From Monilinia fructicola (taxonomy: Eukaryota > Ascomycota > Leotiomycetes > Helotiales > Sclerotiniaceae), in the NCBI GenBank assembly GCA_008692225.1, contig VICG01000005.1:1149001-1213000 (forward strand): a DNA stretch of 64,000 nucleotides, given 5' to 3'. Shown piece after piece: positions 11,153 to 22,828 of the stretch. Under the pieces are notes generated by a model. It searched no databases. It had not been told where the DNA came from and saw only the letters and a program-made list of their open reading frames with translations. How positions within the stretch are numbered: position 1 is the stretch's first letter; every line of letters starts with the position of its first letter. The position numbers and the translations under genes were made by a program.

Positions 11153-12137
11153 TCACCACATCATTGCACCTACAATTCTTTGTCTTACTTTGTCCGCTTT
11201 GATGTCAATTTCCTGGAAAAGATTCCATCAGTGCCCTGTCTGTATAGTGGAATAAAATGGGTATAATATACCTTCTCGGAAGCCTTCATCTTCTTGATAG
11301 CCTCATGCCCTACCTCATCAACTTCTTCCAGCAATGCTTGTTTCTCAGTTGCATGTTCGGCATCTAACAAGCGCATATCGACACGGTATCCCTCGGACGG
11401 CTCCTTTTCTTCAAGGGGAGCACCGCCCACGATCTGAGCAAGAAACAAGATAAAGTCGGCTTGCAATTTTTGATATTGTGTCCAGTATGCCTCCAACTTA
11501 TCCTTTTCACTCTCAATTATCTGCTTGAACTGATCAATACGCTTGCCGATTTCAACTACTTCGGAGACCCGTTGACTTTTACATTGCACCATGGTCTGAA
11601 CCCTCTCGGCAAGTAAGGACGACCCGAGAGCTCGCGAATCTTGCACAACATTTTCAAGGAACGAATGATCTTTGGCTTTTTGATCGACAAGTTTTTTGAT
11701 GAGAACTTTGTAGGCTTCATCGAAAGCCGTTTTTCCTGCACTTAGTATTTGGGTTCTTGCTCCTTCGAGTGATTCTAGGTTTGAGTCAGTCTCAAACTAT
11801 CGAGTGCATACATATGGATGTGATTCTTACCCTGAAGGGCCGACGCAAGATTATCAGGCTCAGGAGATGGCTCAACTACATGAGAATTCTTCAAAATTTG
11901 AGAGAAGCGTGCATGCTTATCAACACGTTGAAGCTTTCGAACATCATTCTTTGCAATTGGTCTGACACTGACAAATTTCTTTGTTTTCTCTCGGCAGTTC
12001 TTTGGTGGCGATATGACTTTAGATGAGGAATACACTTTGGTTCTTGATTTTTTTGTCTTCATCGCGTGATACTCGTCTCCACGGGATCTGGGACGGCCAG
12101 TAGAGGGGGCTTTTTGATGCTCTGCTTGACGTGCCAT
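11153..12137 (-). CDS. Unrecognised coiled-coil protein
   Basis: Minus-strand gene with exons 12137-11831, 11774-11272 and, most likely, 11212-11153, for 289 aa. The start is MARQAEHQKAPSTGRPRSRG. Intron 1 (56 bp) has GTAAGA and CTGAC...CTAG. The last intron (59 bp) uses GTATAT and TTCCAG, with ACTGAT as branch site. If it were not spliced the frame would end at 11185 instead. The first 100 residues are basic and disordered. Residues about 105-270 are heptad-like and charged (FDEAYKVLIKKLVDQKAKDH, KRIDQFKQIIESEKDKLEAY, EKQALLEEVDEVGHEAIKKM), so a long coiled coil is expected. I do not recognise the family. A cytoskeletal or kinetochore/spindle role is possible but not shown by the sequence. 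Confidence 0.7.
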
Positions 12138-13410
12138 GACCGTGAATTGACGGGAGTGAGTGAAAAGTGAATTGAAATGAGAGATGTATGATGTTGATAT
12201 GAATTATGCGCGTATTGAAGTGAGTGATGAATATTCAGAAGTGTTGTATTGAGATTTGAAAGTGGAAGTGGATGTGGATGTGAAAGTCAATATCGCTTAA
12301 AGAGCTTCCAGATCTAATGAGGAAGGAGCAACCTCAACCTCCAAGGCTACCTACCTAGGTAGGTACTCCATGACATCCGCATCTGGTCGTTGGGGAGCTT
12401 GGAAAGTCCGGATATTGTTTAAAGACTCTTGACTTTGATTGCGTGAAAAAGAACACGTACTAATTACTTTCCCATCGACAATGAAGATAGTACCTAGGTA
12501 GTTACAAGTAGTAACACATTGAATCGATTTCCATATGGTCCATCTCCGACTCAACTCTGAACTTCCATATATGAGCCAAAATACACCACAACTCTTCACT
12601 CCAATGCGAATGCGTATGTATGATTCAGGGACATCGTCTTTGCTTCAACATCGTCTACAACCATGAATTTCTGGCGATCACGAAGAGAAGAGTCATTTTA
12701 GGATACGTCCCGGGCGTTGATGGGGAACTAAATGAGTCGTGCTGGTCATTTGTCCTTGAATAGTTTTGGAGTATTCGCAATACCTGCCTCAAGTACTTGG
12801 ACTCTAGAAGATTTGTTCTGCAGGATTTTTGTCTCTATGTTTTGAGAATAGGGTTCAGGGATGAGACTGAAAGACGACTAGAAGACGATTGAGGTGAAGG
12901 AATTGAATAGAAAAAATCAACCCAACAATATCATTCTCAACCAATAATGAACAAAGTTTATGTTGAATGGAGTGTTTTGAAAGACTTCAATGTCCTTTTT
13001 GTCCGGCCATATTCATGTGCTTCAGGCCTACAGTCGTTTCTATCTTTCCTTCCTTCCTTCCTACGAGACACATGTTTGGAGCGATCTGGGGATCCCGATT
13101 ACTTTCACCAAGTAGCCGACTTGCAATATCCAACAATCAAGCGGGGATTCAGTATGGAAAGTAGGAAAGAATAGATTTTTTAACTTGAACATACCAGCTG
13201 TTCTCATGACAACTGAAAATCCAGTGATATCCTTTTTGTGTCAGATGCGTGCCATTTCCTGCGCCAGTGCTCCGCCATTACCTTTCAGAAATACCAAAAA
13301 AGCTGTCAAAATATAAGGTATCAAAATAGTAACCGATTGATGGTTTCATGAATCTCGAATCGAATCCTCGTGAAGAAATTTTGCCATAATCTCACCTCAG
13401 AACAAGTTGA
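12138..13410. other. Intergenic region with TACCTAGGTA palindromes
   Basis: Separates two minus-strand genes. It holds two perfect TACCTAGGTA palindromes (12352-12361 and 12491-12500). The small frames here (for example 12351-12599) have no family resemblance. The part nearest 13400 is the 3' side of the decarboxylase gene and the part nearest 12150 is the leader of the coiled-coil gene. Confidence 0.5.
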
Positions 13411-14199
13411 TTATTCCTCCAGCTTGAATCTCTCCTCGATTACCTTCACAATCTCCTTCCACTCCCTCATAGCTCCATCTCCCGTATCTCCACAGGCCAA
13501 TTCCTTTTCTTGCGGTCGCAAAACCTCAAACCATCCCTCGCCCTCCTCTCCATCAGGACCAACACCCCATTCTTGCTCCAAGATCTTAATCTGGCTCTTC
13601 GTAATTGGATGTCTCCACATGGCAGTATTCATCGCCGGGGCCACGATAATCCTCTTCTTCCCACTGAATACCTTCTTCTCATTCGTATCCGTACTGTTCT
13701 GAGCAGTAACATCCAAGTCCCCATTAGTATCCCAAGCTCTCACCACACTCGTAAGCAAATTATCACTAAAACCCCCCGTAATCTTCGCCATAGTGTTGGC
13801 ACTCAATGGTGCAATAACGAGCATATGTGCCCATCTCCTCAACTCAATGTGTAGAATACTCTGACCACGCTTCCAGGGATGAACCCATTCTTCTTCGTCC
13901 AAAAATACACCTTGCACATTGGCGTGTCGATGAAAAGTATCGATATGTGGCTGTTCAGCGCTTTGACCTTTGAGAAAATTGGTTGCAGATTTGGTCAGGA
14001 TAATGCAGATTGAGAGGTTTGAATAATGGGACAGAGCGGATAGGATGTTGGGGATCTTGATGGTTGCAACAGATCCACTGGCGGCTAGAAGAAGGTGCAG
14101 TTTACCATCGGAAGCATGAGCCTCGGCGGTAAAAGGGTGCGATGTTCCCGAAACTGGGGTTAAGTGCACGTCTTGTTCGGGATGGATGATCTGTAACAT
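13411..14199 (-). CDS. CAB3: Phosphopantothenoylcysteine decarboxylase (HFCD flavoprotein)
   Basis: FMN-dependent decarboxylation of 4'-phosphopantothenoylcysteine to 4'-phosphopantetheine, the third step of CoA synthesis. One uninterrupted frame of 262 aa starts MLQIIHPEQDVHLTPVSG. Family marks in order are LLLAASGSVATIK (FMN phosphate loop), SILHIELRRWAHMLVIAPLSANTMAKI with the active-site His, IIVAPAMNTAMWRHP (PxMNxxMW substrate motif) and LACGDTGDGAM with the catalytic Cys. All key residues are present. It could alternatively act as a Hal3/Vhs3-like phosphatase regulator, but the acidic C-terminal tail of yeast Hal3 is absent and the length is that of a plain PPCDC. The start lies 509 bp from the divergent GRX5 start. 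Confidence 0.93.
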   Translation of the reverse strand: MLQIIHPEQDVHLTPVSGTSHPFTAEAHASDGKLHLLLAASGSVATIKIPNILSALSHYSNLSICIILTKSATNFLKGQSAEQPHIDTFHRHANVQGVFLDEEEWVHPWKRGQSILHIELRRWAHMLVIAPLSANTMAKITGGFSDNLLTSVVRAWDTNGDLDVTAQNSTDTNEKKVFSGKKRIIVAPAMNTAMWRHPITKSQIKILEQEWGVGPDGEEGEGWFEVLRPQEKELACGDTGDGAMREWKEIVKVIEERFKLEE

Positions 14200-14708
14200 T
14201 GTGGGTAAACTGGTCTTCGAAAAGCGGTTTGTAGGTTGATTATGGAAAAGAGGGTTGAGGTTAGAAGATGGAGGTTAGAGGTTAGAGGTTAGAGGCTGGA
14301 TACTTGACATATGCTGTGGTTAGGTACTTGTGAGTGAGGAAGATTAAGACATTGAATGGGAGAGGAGTAACATGTAAACAAGATTCTATTCACTCATGAG
14401 CTTTCATTGTTCTTGGATGTTTTATCGTACCGACGCCGACTACCTAGTATCTATCTATCTATCCATGGATGGATGGTTGGACTACAAGGCTGAATGCAGC
14501 TATCGATAGAAGATACCTCGCCTAGGCAGTTCTAACCTCACTCAAGTGGGTGGCATTGAATATTCTCTGATTTTAATTGGTTCGATAACCTTTACTGACT
14601 AGCTCTTCCGAGAACTTATCTCATCATCAAGCAAGAGACAAGGCCACCAAGGAAAAAACATCAAATTCCAACAGTCCTGTAAAACAAGATATCATATTTC
14701 AATTTAAT
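14200..14708. promoter_or_regulatory. Divergent promoter region between PPCDC (-) and GRX5 (+)
   Basis: 509 bp between two start codons that point away from each other. Contains GAGGTTAGAG repeats (14250-14292), a TATCTATCTATCCATGGATGGATGG stretch near 14450-14475 and GCCTAGGCAG near 14520. A shared or back-to-back promoter is inferred from geometry. No known factor site was identified. Confidence 0.45.
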
Positions 14709-15311
14709 ATGATTGCCAGGCCAATGATGTCGTCGGTATGTTCATCCATATAACTTATCCAGAGCTTATTCAGAATACCTGAAGTGCTGACAAGGTTTAT
14801 CTTTGTGTAGGCGTTCCGACAAGCTGCCCGCCCAGCAACATTTGCCTCCAAATTCTCCGTCCCTAGATTCTCTCCTATTGCCTCCCGATATCTCTCCACA
14901 GAAGTTCGCAAGCAGATTGATGCAGTTGTTAGTTCAAAACCAGTTGTACTTTTCATGAAGGGCACACCAGAAAGTCCCATGTGTGGATTCTCAAAGGCAA
15001 CTATTCAAATCTTGAGTCTACAAGGTTTGGATCCAGAGAAATTCGCCGCCCTTAATGTACTAGAGGATGAAGGTTTGCGACAAGGTTAGCCTCTGAGCGT
15101 CCAGTCATGAAATGTTGGAATGTGTAGTATAGAGACTGACATATACGGTAAAACAGGAATCAAAGAATACTCAGAGTGGCCAACGATACCTCAACTCTAT
15201 GTCAACAAGGAGTTTATAGGTGGATGTGATATCTTGATTGCAATGCATCAAAACGGAGAATTAGCCAAGGTGTTGGAGGAGAACAAGGTCTTGGTCGAGG
15301 CTTCATCATAG
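14709..15311 (+). CDS. GRX5: Mitochondrial monothiol glutaredoxin (CGFS type)
   Basis: Fe-S cluster transfer protein of the mitochondrial matrix. Exons 14709-14735, 14811-15084 and 15157-15311 give 151 aa. The first exon is only nine codons (MIARPMMSS). The next exon adds a presequence rich in Arg, Ser and Ala ([15 protein letters not shown], then [12 protein letters not shown]), consistent with matrix import. The mature part shows [19 protein letters not shown] with the monothiol active site CGFS, then [19 protein letters not shown] with the cis-Pro and the GG glutathione-binding motif. Length and motifs match Grx5 of yeasts and moulds. An unusually short first exon makes this gene easy to mis-annotate. 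Confidence 0.95.
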
Positions 15312-16547
15312 GGACTTGGATCGATCTCAGAGACTTTTAATGTGTACAACAAACAGAGAGGAGAGGCGAGGCACTGCACAATACATCTAATCGTCCTGTG
15401 CGTACATACCACCCACGGCTTATATGGGATGAGTGCCATTATGACGCAGATATGGATGGGTATTATAATGACGATTTCACGACAACTTCGGGAATATACA
15501 GGATAATAAATGCATGTGTGTACCTCTGATACAACTTTCCAGGTTTAGTTTGTGACCAGTTTTTCATCTCTATTCGTAAGTAACTGACATTACCTATCTT
15601 GAGCTACCCATGGATCTCTTATAGCTGCCTCTCACCTGCAAGCTCAAGCTTCGAAAGTTCGGTATTTCTTTCCTTTCTTATGTCATTTACGAGCTTTAAC
15701 TCCGCACATCGGGACCCTTAATACTAGTGAAATAATTCTCCAAGAGCTGGTTACCTTCTTAGATTATCTTTATAAACATTTTAACTCTATATTCTAGATC
15801 GTTTTAATAAAAAGTCTTAATTTAATAATAATACTCGAGTAGAGTTATTTAAATTATTATCTCCTCTTACTTTCTCTAAATTAAATAGAATTATTTATAT
15901 TAAATTTATAATATTTTAAAAAACTTTATAATCTCTATAAATTTATAAATGCTTATATTATACAAGAATAATATTATAAAAAGTTTTTGTTTTAATATAT
16001 TCTATAGATTTTAGATTTTACCACTGATTATTAAATTATTTATTTTTAATATTAGTATTTAATATTAAGTTTAATACTTTTTATTTTTTAATAGAATATA
16101 TATTTCAATTTTTAGTTCTTGGAATATACAACAGTACTTGTTTTATTTATATTCTAAATACAAATGGTTAAATTATTTCAATCTTATAAGCAACTTTCGT
16201 CGAAGACCTCTATCGATGAACCGGTATCGATCGATCTCTCAGCCGAATTGTGGGAGCGTCTCTTCAGTTGATCCCCACGTCTAACGGCACAGTGACGTAC
16301 AGGAAACGACAGTAGATCAAGGAGCAAGTAGTCCGTAATGCGCTATGATACAAGTAGTAGCAAGAGAGTAAGTTCCTTTCCAATCGTTCTATTATCTTAT
16401 TATATCTATCATCTTGATGATTTCTGACCATTCTTCTTCTTCTTCCTCATCTTCCTCATCTTCCTCATCTTCCTCATCTTCCTCCGCCATCTTCGTCTTC
16501 ATAATACAAACTAATTAAATACTCTTTTACTTCTAATTCTCTACAAA
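15312..16547. other. Intergenic region with an AT-rich relic at about 15740-16170
   Basis: The first 400 bp is ordinary sequence. From about 15740 to 16170 the DNA becomes about 80% AT with no open frame, resembling the decayed transposon island at 2.4-5.5 kb but without recognisable termini. After that come ordinary sequence, a TCTTCCTCA repeat at about 16440-16485, and the leader of the SDR gene. Confidence 0.5.
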
Positions 16548-17613
16548 ATGGTCGGCACAAATGAGCTCCGGGCAGAGAACCTCTTCTCAATGAAGAATTG
16601 CGTTGCTCTAATCACCGGAGGCGGCACAGGAATAGGGCTTATGTATTTACCCCTTCTCTCCCCGGTCTCTTTGTTCCCAATATGAGAGGATGTAAGTATT
16701 GATACATTAGCAGGGCGGCACAAGCATTGGCTGCTAACGGCGCAAAAGTATATATCACAGGCCGCCGAATGGAAGCGCTCGAAAATGCAGCAAAGCAACA
16801 TTCACCCACATCCGGAGGTTCTATCATCCCGTGAGTGACCTCTTCTTTCGATCAGTCTCCGTCAAAACCTGATGAGGTGTAGGATTGGTCCCTGTGACGT
16901 CACCAGCAAGAAAGATCTTGAAAATCTCGCTACCGAACTTGGCAAAAAAGAAAAATACATCAGTCTCCTGTTCACTGGCGCCGGAATCTCCAGTACCAAG
17001 GCTGAGCCCAATTCTTCGGATGCTACCGAGTTAAAGGATAAACTCTTCACTTCTGAAACTTTTGAAGATTGGGGGTCGACTTACAATACCAATGTATCGG
17101 CCGTCTATTTCACCACCGTATGCTTTCTCCCACTTCTCCAAGCCGCGCATGAAGTCCATGGTAAAATGTCGTCTTCCGTTATCGTTATTAGTTCTATGAG
17201 CGGTATCATGAGACATGCGCAAGGCCATTTCTCGTATAATGCGTCCAAAGCGGCGACGGTGCATTTAAGCAAGTTGATGAGTTATGAGTTTAAGGATGCT
17301 GGGATTAGAGTGAATAGTATTGCGCCGGGATATTTCCCGAGCGAGATGACGGTTGGAGAGAGTGATGGAGATCAGAAGAGCCGTCTGGGGGCCGAGAAAA
17401 TCCAGGACAAAGGTCACGTTCCTATGCAGAGGCCGGGAAGGTTCGTTCTTTTTTTCATTTCGAATTCATCTTTGAAGGGGGACAAGCTGACAGTTTCCGG
17501 GTAGCGATGAGGAAATGGCGATGGCTGTCTTATTTTTGTCGAAGAACAACTATGTTAATGGGGAGATAATCGTTGTTGATGGGGGTGTTCTTTTGGATCT
17601 TCCGGGAAGGTAA
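16548..17613 (+). CDS. Short-chain dehydrogenase/reductase (SDR)
   Basis: NAD(P)-dependent oxidoreductase of unknown substrate. Exons 16548-16642, 16714-16830, 16883-17440 and 17505-17613 give 292 aa. The Rossmann start is VALITGGGTGIG. It is followed by GAKVYITGRR (Arg-Arg after the second strand suggests NADP(H)), CDVTSK, FTGAGIS in place of the usual NNAG, and NTNVSAVYF. The catalytic Ser lies in VIVISSMSG and the YxxxK in FSYNASKAA. Then come RVNSIAPGYFPSEMT and a C-terminal VNGEIIVVDGGVLLD. An insert between GAGIS and the next helix (AEPNSSDATELKDKLFTSE) is typical of one fungal SDR group often named RhlG-like, a name I would not rely on for function. No biosynthetic cluster surrounds it. 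Confidence 0.9.
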
Positions 17614-18073
17614 GTAATGAGAACAGAGTGCCAGGAAGAGATAAGTATCCACATCGCACTTAGATCTCGACGGACCAAACAAAAGTATACATTGTTATAA
17701 AATAAAATTTAATCTTCATGTCAACTTCCTCATGAGTGATGCAAGTCGAATATGGCTGGCCTTGATTTCTCGTTCAGTGACGTCAACTTTGCTATGTACC
17801 CTCGTCCGAAATTCGCTGTCATCTAAAAATACATATTCATAAGTCTCCTTCACTGTATAGTGGTGAATTAAATGCCTTTAGACGTGACCTGAGCTTCGGA
17901 TACTTTGGCCATGATATATAGGAGAGACTCGAACAGTTTGATAGATTCAGGATGAACACAACCGTACCATCCATCGTAAAATTCGATTTAAACTTGGACA
18001 TTGAAATTACAGCAATGTTTAGACGATGTAAACGACTTATAAGTGAGCCATAATCAGTGAGTAAGCATTGCTC
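17614..18073. other. Convergent 3' region, no gene seen
   Basis: 460 bp between the SDR stop (+) and the stop of the large minus-strand gene. I see no repeat, RNA gene or coding frame. It probably contains the two 3' UTRs. Confidence 0.5.
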
Positions 18074-20649
18074 CTATGTTTGCCTCTCAATAGCGCCAAC
18101 TTCTCTCCTTGTATATCCCTTCACCTGAACCTCCTCCTCATGGGCCTGTCTCGCAAACTCCTCATCCATCCGCACCACCTCGGCCAACAATCTCTCTCCC
18201 TCTCTCCTCGACTCAGCGGCTTCTCCTTTTAAAATATGCATCTCTTGCCAGCCCTCCTTCTTTCTCTGTGTCTCTTCTTCTCGCTCTTCCACGGTGCTTA
18301 TATTTTCAACAGTAGACCTATTATCACCGTTGTTGTTCAAAGCAATTTGGAGGCTCATTGCTTGCACTTCTTTAGCATCGGCTCTAGCTAGGAGAGTATA
18401 GGCTTGGCTATGGGTTGTTGATACTGTTTGAGAGAACGAGTGGGTGGAGCCGAGTATTGAAGATGGCAGGTTGTGGTTGGAAATTCGAGCTTGAGCTTGC
18501 GGATGGAGCGAAGGAAAAAAGGGCCAACTTTCATGAATAGCCGTCATACTGGGATTTTGAGCTTCAAAAGCCGATATGTAAGAGGGGTGTTTCGTAGTGC
18601 CCGGAAGCGGAGGATGCCTCACACTTGGGATCTCGGGAAGAGATGGCTGAGTCACCGAAGGTATAGGGCCAGCGAAATCAGATGGGGGATCTTCTCTCTT
18701 CCATTTCTTCCTATCTTCCTTCTTGGCCATTCGTTCTGCTTTCCTCATATTTTTTCGTTCTTTTCTATGCGCTTTTATGAGCCCTCGCTGTTCTTTCCGT
18801 ATAATTTTCTCCGCTTTGTTTTGAGATTTCTTCTCATGTTTGAATCTTTTGAGAAGCTCTTTGACTTCTTTTCGTAAAGAGGCTAGATCTTCACCGGAAG
18901 TAGGTTTATTGAACTTGGAGTCTTCCTTCGCGTGTTTAATATCTTGTTTCATTTTGCGAACCGTGCTTGTTGTCATGGGGTATTCAGGATGGTTGAGCCA
19001 TGCAGTCAATGTATCTTTGGCGGCGGAAAGTTGCTGGCCTTTGAGATTTTTGTAGTCAGGTAAAGATCTTACCGAGACGTCCGAATTGGAGGTAGAAGAG
19101 CTAGACGAGGAAGATGAAGAGCAGTGACTTCTTACGTTTCTTCCATGTCGCTCATGATATGAATACAATCCCCTTCTTCCCCTGAATCTACAACCACCCA
19201 TACTAACCCCATGCTCATCAGCTCGAAAACCTCGCCTACCACCTACTCGTAATCCTTTATTATCTACCACAAACATGTTGCCCACACTAAAACCATTAGA
19301 GCTGGCAACGAGGCCGTTTTTTCCAATTGTGAATCCCTCGTCATTTGCAACCACAGTACCGATTCTGAATCCTTGAGTTTGTTTATGACGCGGAGAGCGA
19401 CGACGAAACATGCATCTACGTGCTTTGCTACGCCCGGGGAAGTTTGACGGCTCTTCTTCATCTGTTGTCCAAGCACCAGGCATACTATTTGTTCTTTCCT
19501 CAAACTCAGGATTTCCCATATCAATCCGAACAATTTTTAATCCACGAGGAACAAAGAAACCCTCATTCCAAACTGTGATCATTTCATCCACTCGTTTTGC
19601 CCAGTCTGCATTGGGAGAGGCAATCGATTGACGAAGAGGACTAAGTTGCGCTTGAACTTGATCGATGTCAACTCTGAAATGATCATTTTCATTCAATCTA
19701 AGTCTTTGTATCTCTCCGTCAATAAATTCGGCCTTGAGCTTGCGATCAGCTACATCATTGTTCACATTTGAGGTGTGATCCGGTAGTAAGTAGTTTAAGA
19801 AGGTTGACCAATCTTGTTGTGTAAATCTATAGTTTGGCGCAGAAGGTGGAATGGGGATATCATCTGGAGTACTTCTCGTCGTGACATGAATATTATGTTG
19901 AGAGATGCTTTGAGCTGAGAAATGCCGGGGTATCGGGCGTGACTCGAAGTAATCATGGGCAAAGTGATGTCCAAAGCTATTTCCAAAACCTAGAATGATG
20001 AGGAGTCAGTTGAAATCTTGTGCTATAAGTTCTAAGAATTATTGAGTCCCCATAACAAGTAAGTTTGAGACAGAATTGTTCTTCTCTCAAAAGATAACGC
20101 GGCTAAAGAAGAGAAAGTAGACAAAGCAGACTGAATATCACAGTTTGTTGTTCCCGGAAGGTTGAAGTATATTCAAGTTGAGCTACATTGGGGGTTAAAG
20201 TAGTCAAATATAGCAAGTAGAAGTAGAGTCCGATAAGTCAAAAGACAAATTGAGTGCAAAGTGAGAATAATTACGTGATGTGATCTGTCAAAAGACACTT
20301 AAATTGGCGAGATCAAAGAGTAACCCCTTTTTATGTCCCTGAAAGCTCGGGACCTTGGAAAGCTGTATTAGAAGAAGAATAAGGAGCTAGGCAAACTAGG
20401 CCGAAATGAAGGGTTTGATTCTCCCCTACAGAGTGCAGTGATAAATGTATTCTTACGCTGATGATCAGGCTCAGTTTGTGAGTAAGGAGTGTATATCAAT
20501 GAGTTCTCAGTCGACGATGAATTCGACCGCAACCTTCCTGCAACTCCAGATGCATTATCTGATTCTGTAGTTGTTGGCGTCAAGATTGTTGTATTTGTGT
20601 TTGAAAAGATATCAGTTTCACTATATGGTGGAGGAGCGATTTGGTCCAT
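18074..20649 (-). CDS. Large unrecognised protein with G-x-x-(I/V)-G repeats and a coiled-coil tail
   Basis: Two exons, 20649-20457 and 19989-18074, give 702 aa. The frame joins cleanly (GTAAGAATAC donor, CTGAC...TCTAG acceptor), but the 466-bp intron is long for this window and may hide another small exon. In order: MDQIAPPPYSETDIFS with a PPxY motif; QQDWSTFLNYLLPDHTS; a module with GFRIGTVVANDEGFTIG, GLVASSNGFSVGNMFVV and DNKGLRVG, where Gly-(Phe/Leu)-x-(Ile/Val)-Gly recurs about every 14 residues; an Arg/Gly stretch; a poly-Ser run; the short motif TLTAWLNHPEYP; a very basic Lys/Arg helix; and a Glu-rich C-terminal coiled coil. I do not recognise the family. Confidence 0.75.
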
Positions 20650-21352
20650 CTGATACAGTCCCGCAAGAACAAATATGGCGATAATTATTGAGAGAAGACT
20701 TCTGGGAAACGGCTCCTTGTTAGAAAAGGTAATTGAGAGTTCATATGGATTTTGGGAAATGGTGACAGATAGTTTGAGCTTTTCGACTGAGGTAGAACTA
20801 ATATAGCTTTTGGTTCAGCCCTGTTGTAGATCAGCAACCCCACATCCTTCATTATCTGCCAATCTCGTTCTCGTAGGGGGCTCACCACATGCTTAAGCGA
20901 GCAAATGAGCCTCCGTGTTGCAAGATTACGCGTTCGAAGAAAGGCAACCATTATAGCAATACGGCAGAGGCTGGCTATTGGTACCAAAGGAATGGGGTGA
21001 TGAACTTGGTCAATTTATTTGCTGACTGCATTACAAATGTCATCTTTAACCAAGTTTTGGTCTGATAAGGATTACTTGCACCACTGAGATTCAAAGTAGA
21101 ATAGAACCAGGTTGACGAGCACAGAATCACTGAGTTCCCAGCATCTTGGTGATGCCTTATCTATGAGCCTCGTGTAAGCTGCGAAGACACTGCCTGTCGT
21201 ATTATTTGAGATAAGACAATTGAAAGTCGGAATTATAGTACGGAGAGATTAACCGAAATGTGAGTTAATGTTCAATGTTAAGACAGACGACTCAATAGTC
21301 AGATCGATGATGTGGAAAGTAGCATGTACTATGAAGACTGTCTAGAATACAT
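20650..21352. other. Intergenic region, no gene supported
   Basis: Lies upstream of the large minus-strand gene and downstream of GCD7 (-). The minus-strand frame at 20685-20987 has no family resemblance and no homologous-looking motif. No repeats were seen. Confidence 0.45.
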
Positions 21353-22828
21353 TCAGAACTGGAGTTCTGGCTTGTGAAAGTTTATGTCTTCCGACTTATA
21401 ATGCTCTGCAACGATCCTGTATAGATATGACGGCGCATGGGCTCCTCTGTTGAGTCTGTTAGTAGTACTCATCGAATGAAGGTATGGAAACTTACAGATT
21501 GGTAATGTACAGATCAACTAGATCTGGGGAGACGTAGTCAAAAAGAGGATTATCGACTTCAACCTTATCTACAAATTCCCCATTCTCAAATCCAACGACG
21601 TTTCCAGGATCGCCGTATTCGATAAGTGATTCAAACTCAAAAGGATATTCCGGACTGAGCTTATAAACGCCACTAACAACCATAACTGGCACCCTATGAA
21701 ACTTTGCAGCTTTTGCGATGATGCGTGCCCCGGCCGCAGCGACCAATCCTCCATTGGCAATGACAGCATGAGTAGCCAAAATGACCTTGTTGACTCTGGA
21801 CATTATCGCGAATACTGCCGCATCTGTTATAAGAGTAACCGTAATTCCAGCAGCCGAAAGCGGTTTTAAGAAGGCCTCTGTATCCAAATCTCCATCGGTA
21901 TCCTGCTCTACCTTTCCAGTAACTGTAGAATGAGTTGTTGAATGGTCATTTGGGTATGATTCGGCAACTATTACGGTAAACTTCCTCTTCTCTGCGGCTT
22001 TCAGCAAAAACTTCTGAACACTCCTCGACGAACCATGGGTGAGTATAACTTCTTTCTCGGGAATGTGCTCTTGCGCATAACTAGCAATTTGATCGTCTAC
22101 TTGATCGAGCTCGTCGATTATTTCCTCAATGCCATTTATAATCTCAGCTTTTAGATCTTTCGTAGTGGAGGCCATCTTATTCGCAAGTGAAGCTATATCA
22201 ACCACAGATCTGCCATGAGGAGAGGCCGTTCCAGGTGGTGTAGAGGCCGGTGAGGGGGCAGCTGACAGGAGGTTGAACATTGACTGCTGCACAGGAACAC
22301 CATACTGGGCAGCATAAGAAGTATGCGATGTCGCCAAAGGAGGCCGTGAGCTAAATGTAGCTACCCTTGGTAATCCCACATCACTAAAACCCTCATTCCT
22401 GGGTGAACCAATTTGACTAGTCGATGCCGAATCACTGATATCCTCCATGCGCCCCTCTTTTGCTTCATCTCTGATCATACCCAAGACTCTACGGACTACA
22501 TTGCCCACGACCATTTCCCTTGGCTGGGCTTCAATTAATCTCTGTCCCACTTTCCGAATCCGCTCCAATACTTTCGTGATATCCGTCCATCTTTGCTTTG
22601 CGACAACTTGAAGTAATAAATGAGCAGTAGCTACGGCGCATGATCTCGAATTCTTTATCTGCCTTCGTTTCAAAAGTCTACAATGCGTCAGGTCATTGTA
22701 TAACGAAGTCCATGGAGGGGTACACACGATACCAAATTTTCTATGGATGACTCCACTGGTTGACTTTTCAACGATTTCAGGTACGCACCAAGATTTGGCG
22801 CATATCCTCCGCCATGAACTGGCGGCAT
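21353..22828 (-). CDS. GCD7: Translation initiation factor eIF2B subunit beta
   Basis: Regulatory subunit of the guanine nucleotide exchange factor that recycles eIF2-GDP, and a target of the amino-acid starvation kinase response. Exons 22828-22728, 22677-21496 and 21446-21353 give 458 aa. The N-terminal exon (MPPVHGGGYAPNLGAYLKSL) joins through a 50-bp intron to SLLKRRQIKNSRSCAVATA, which fits the family. The C-terminal Rossmann-like half shows EVILTHGSSRSVQKFL, FTVIVAESYP, AAGITVTLITDAAVFAIMSR, KVILATHAVIANGG and VPVMVVSGVYKLSPEYPF, ending DYVSPDLVDLYITNLGAHAP after a 49-bp intron. A fungal Pro/Ser/Thr-rich insertion lies at about residues 130-180. Transcribed away from NEM1. Confidence 0.95.

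Noticed and set aside
11120..11160. tRNA T-arm-like GGGAGTTCGAGTCC on the minus strand
   Set aside because: The flanking bases do not pair into a T stem and no other tRNA arms are found.
20685..20987. 100-codon minus-strand frame
   Set aside because: No motif, no family resemblance; sits in the promoter region of the large minus-strand gene.
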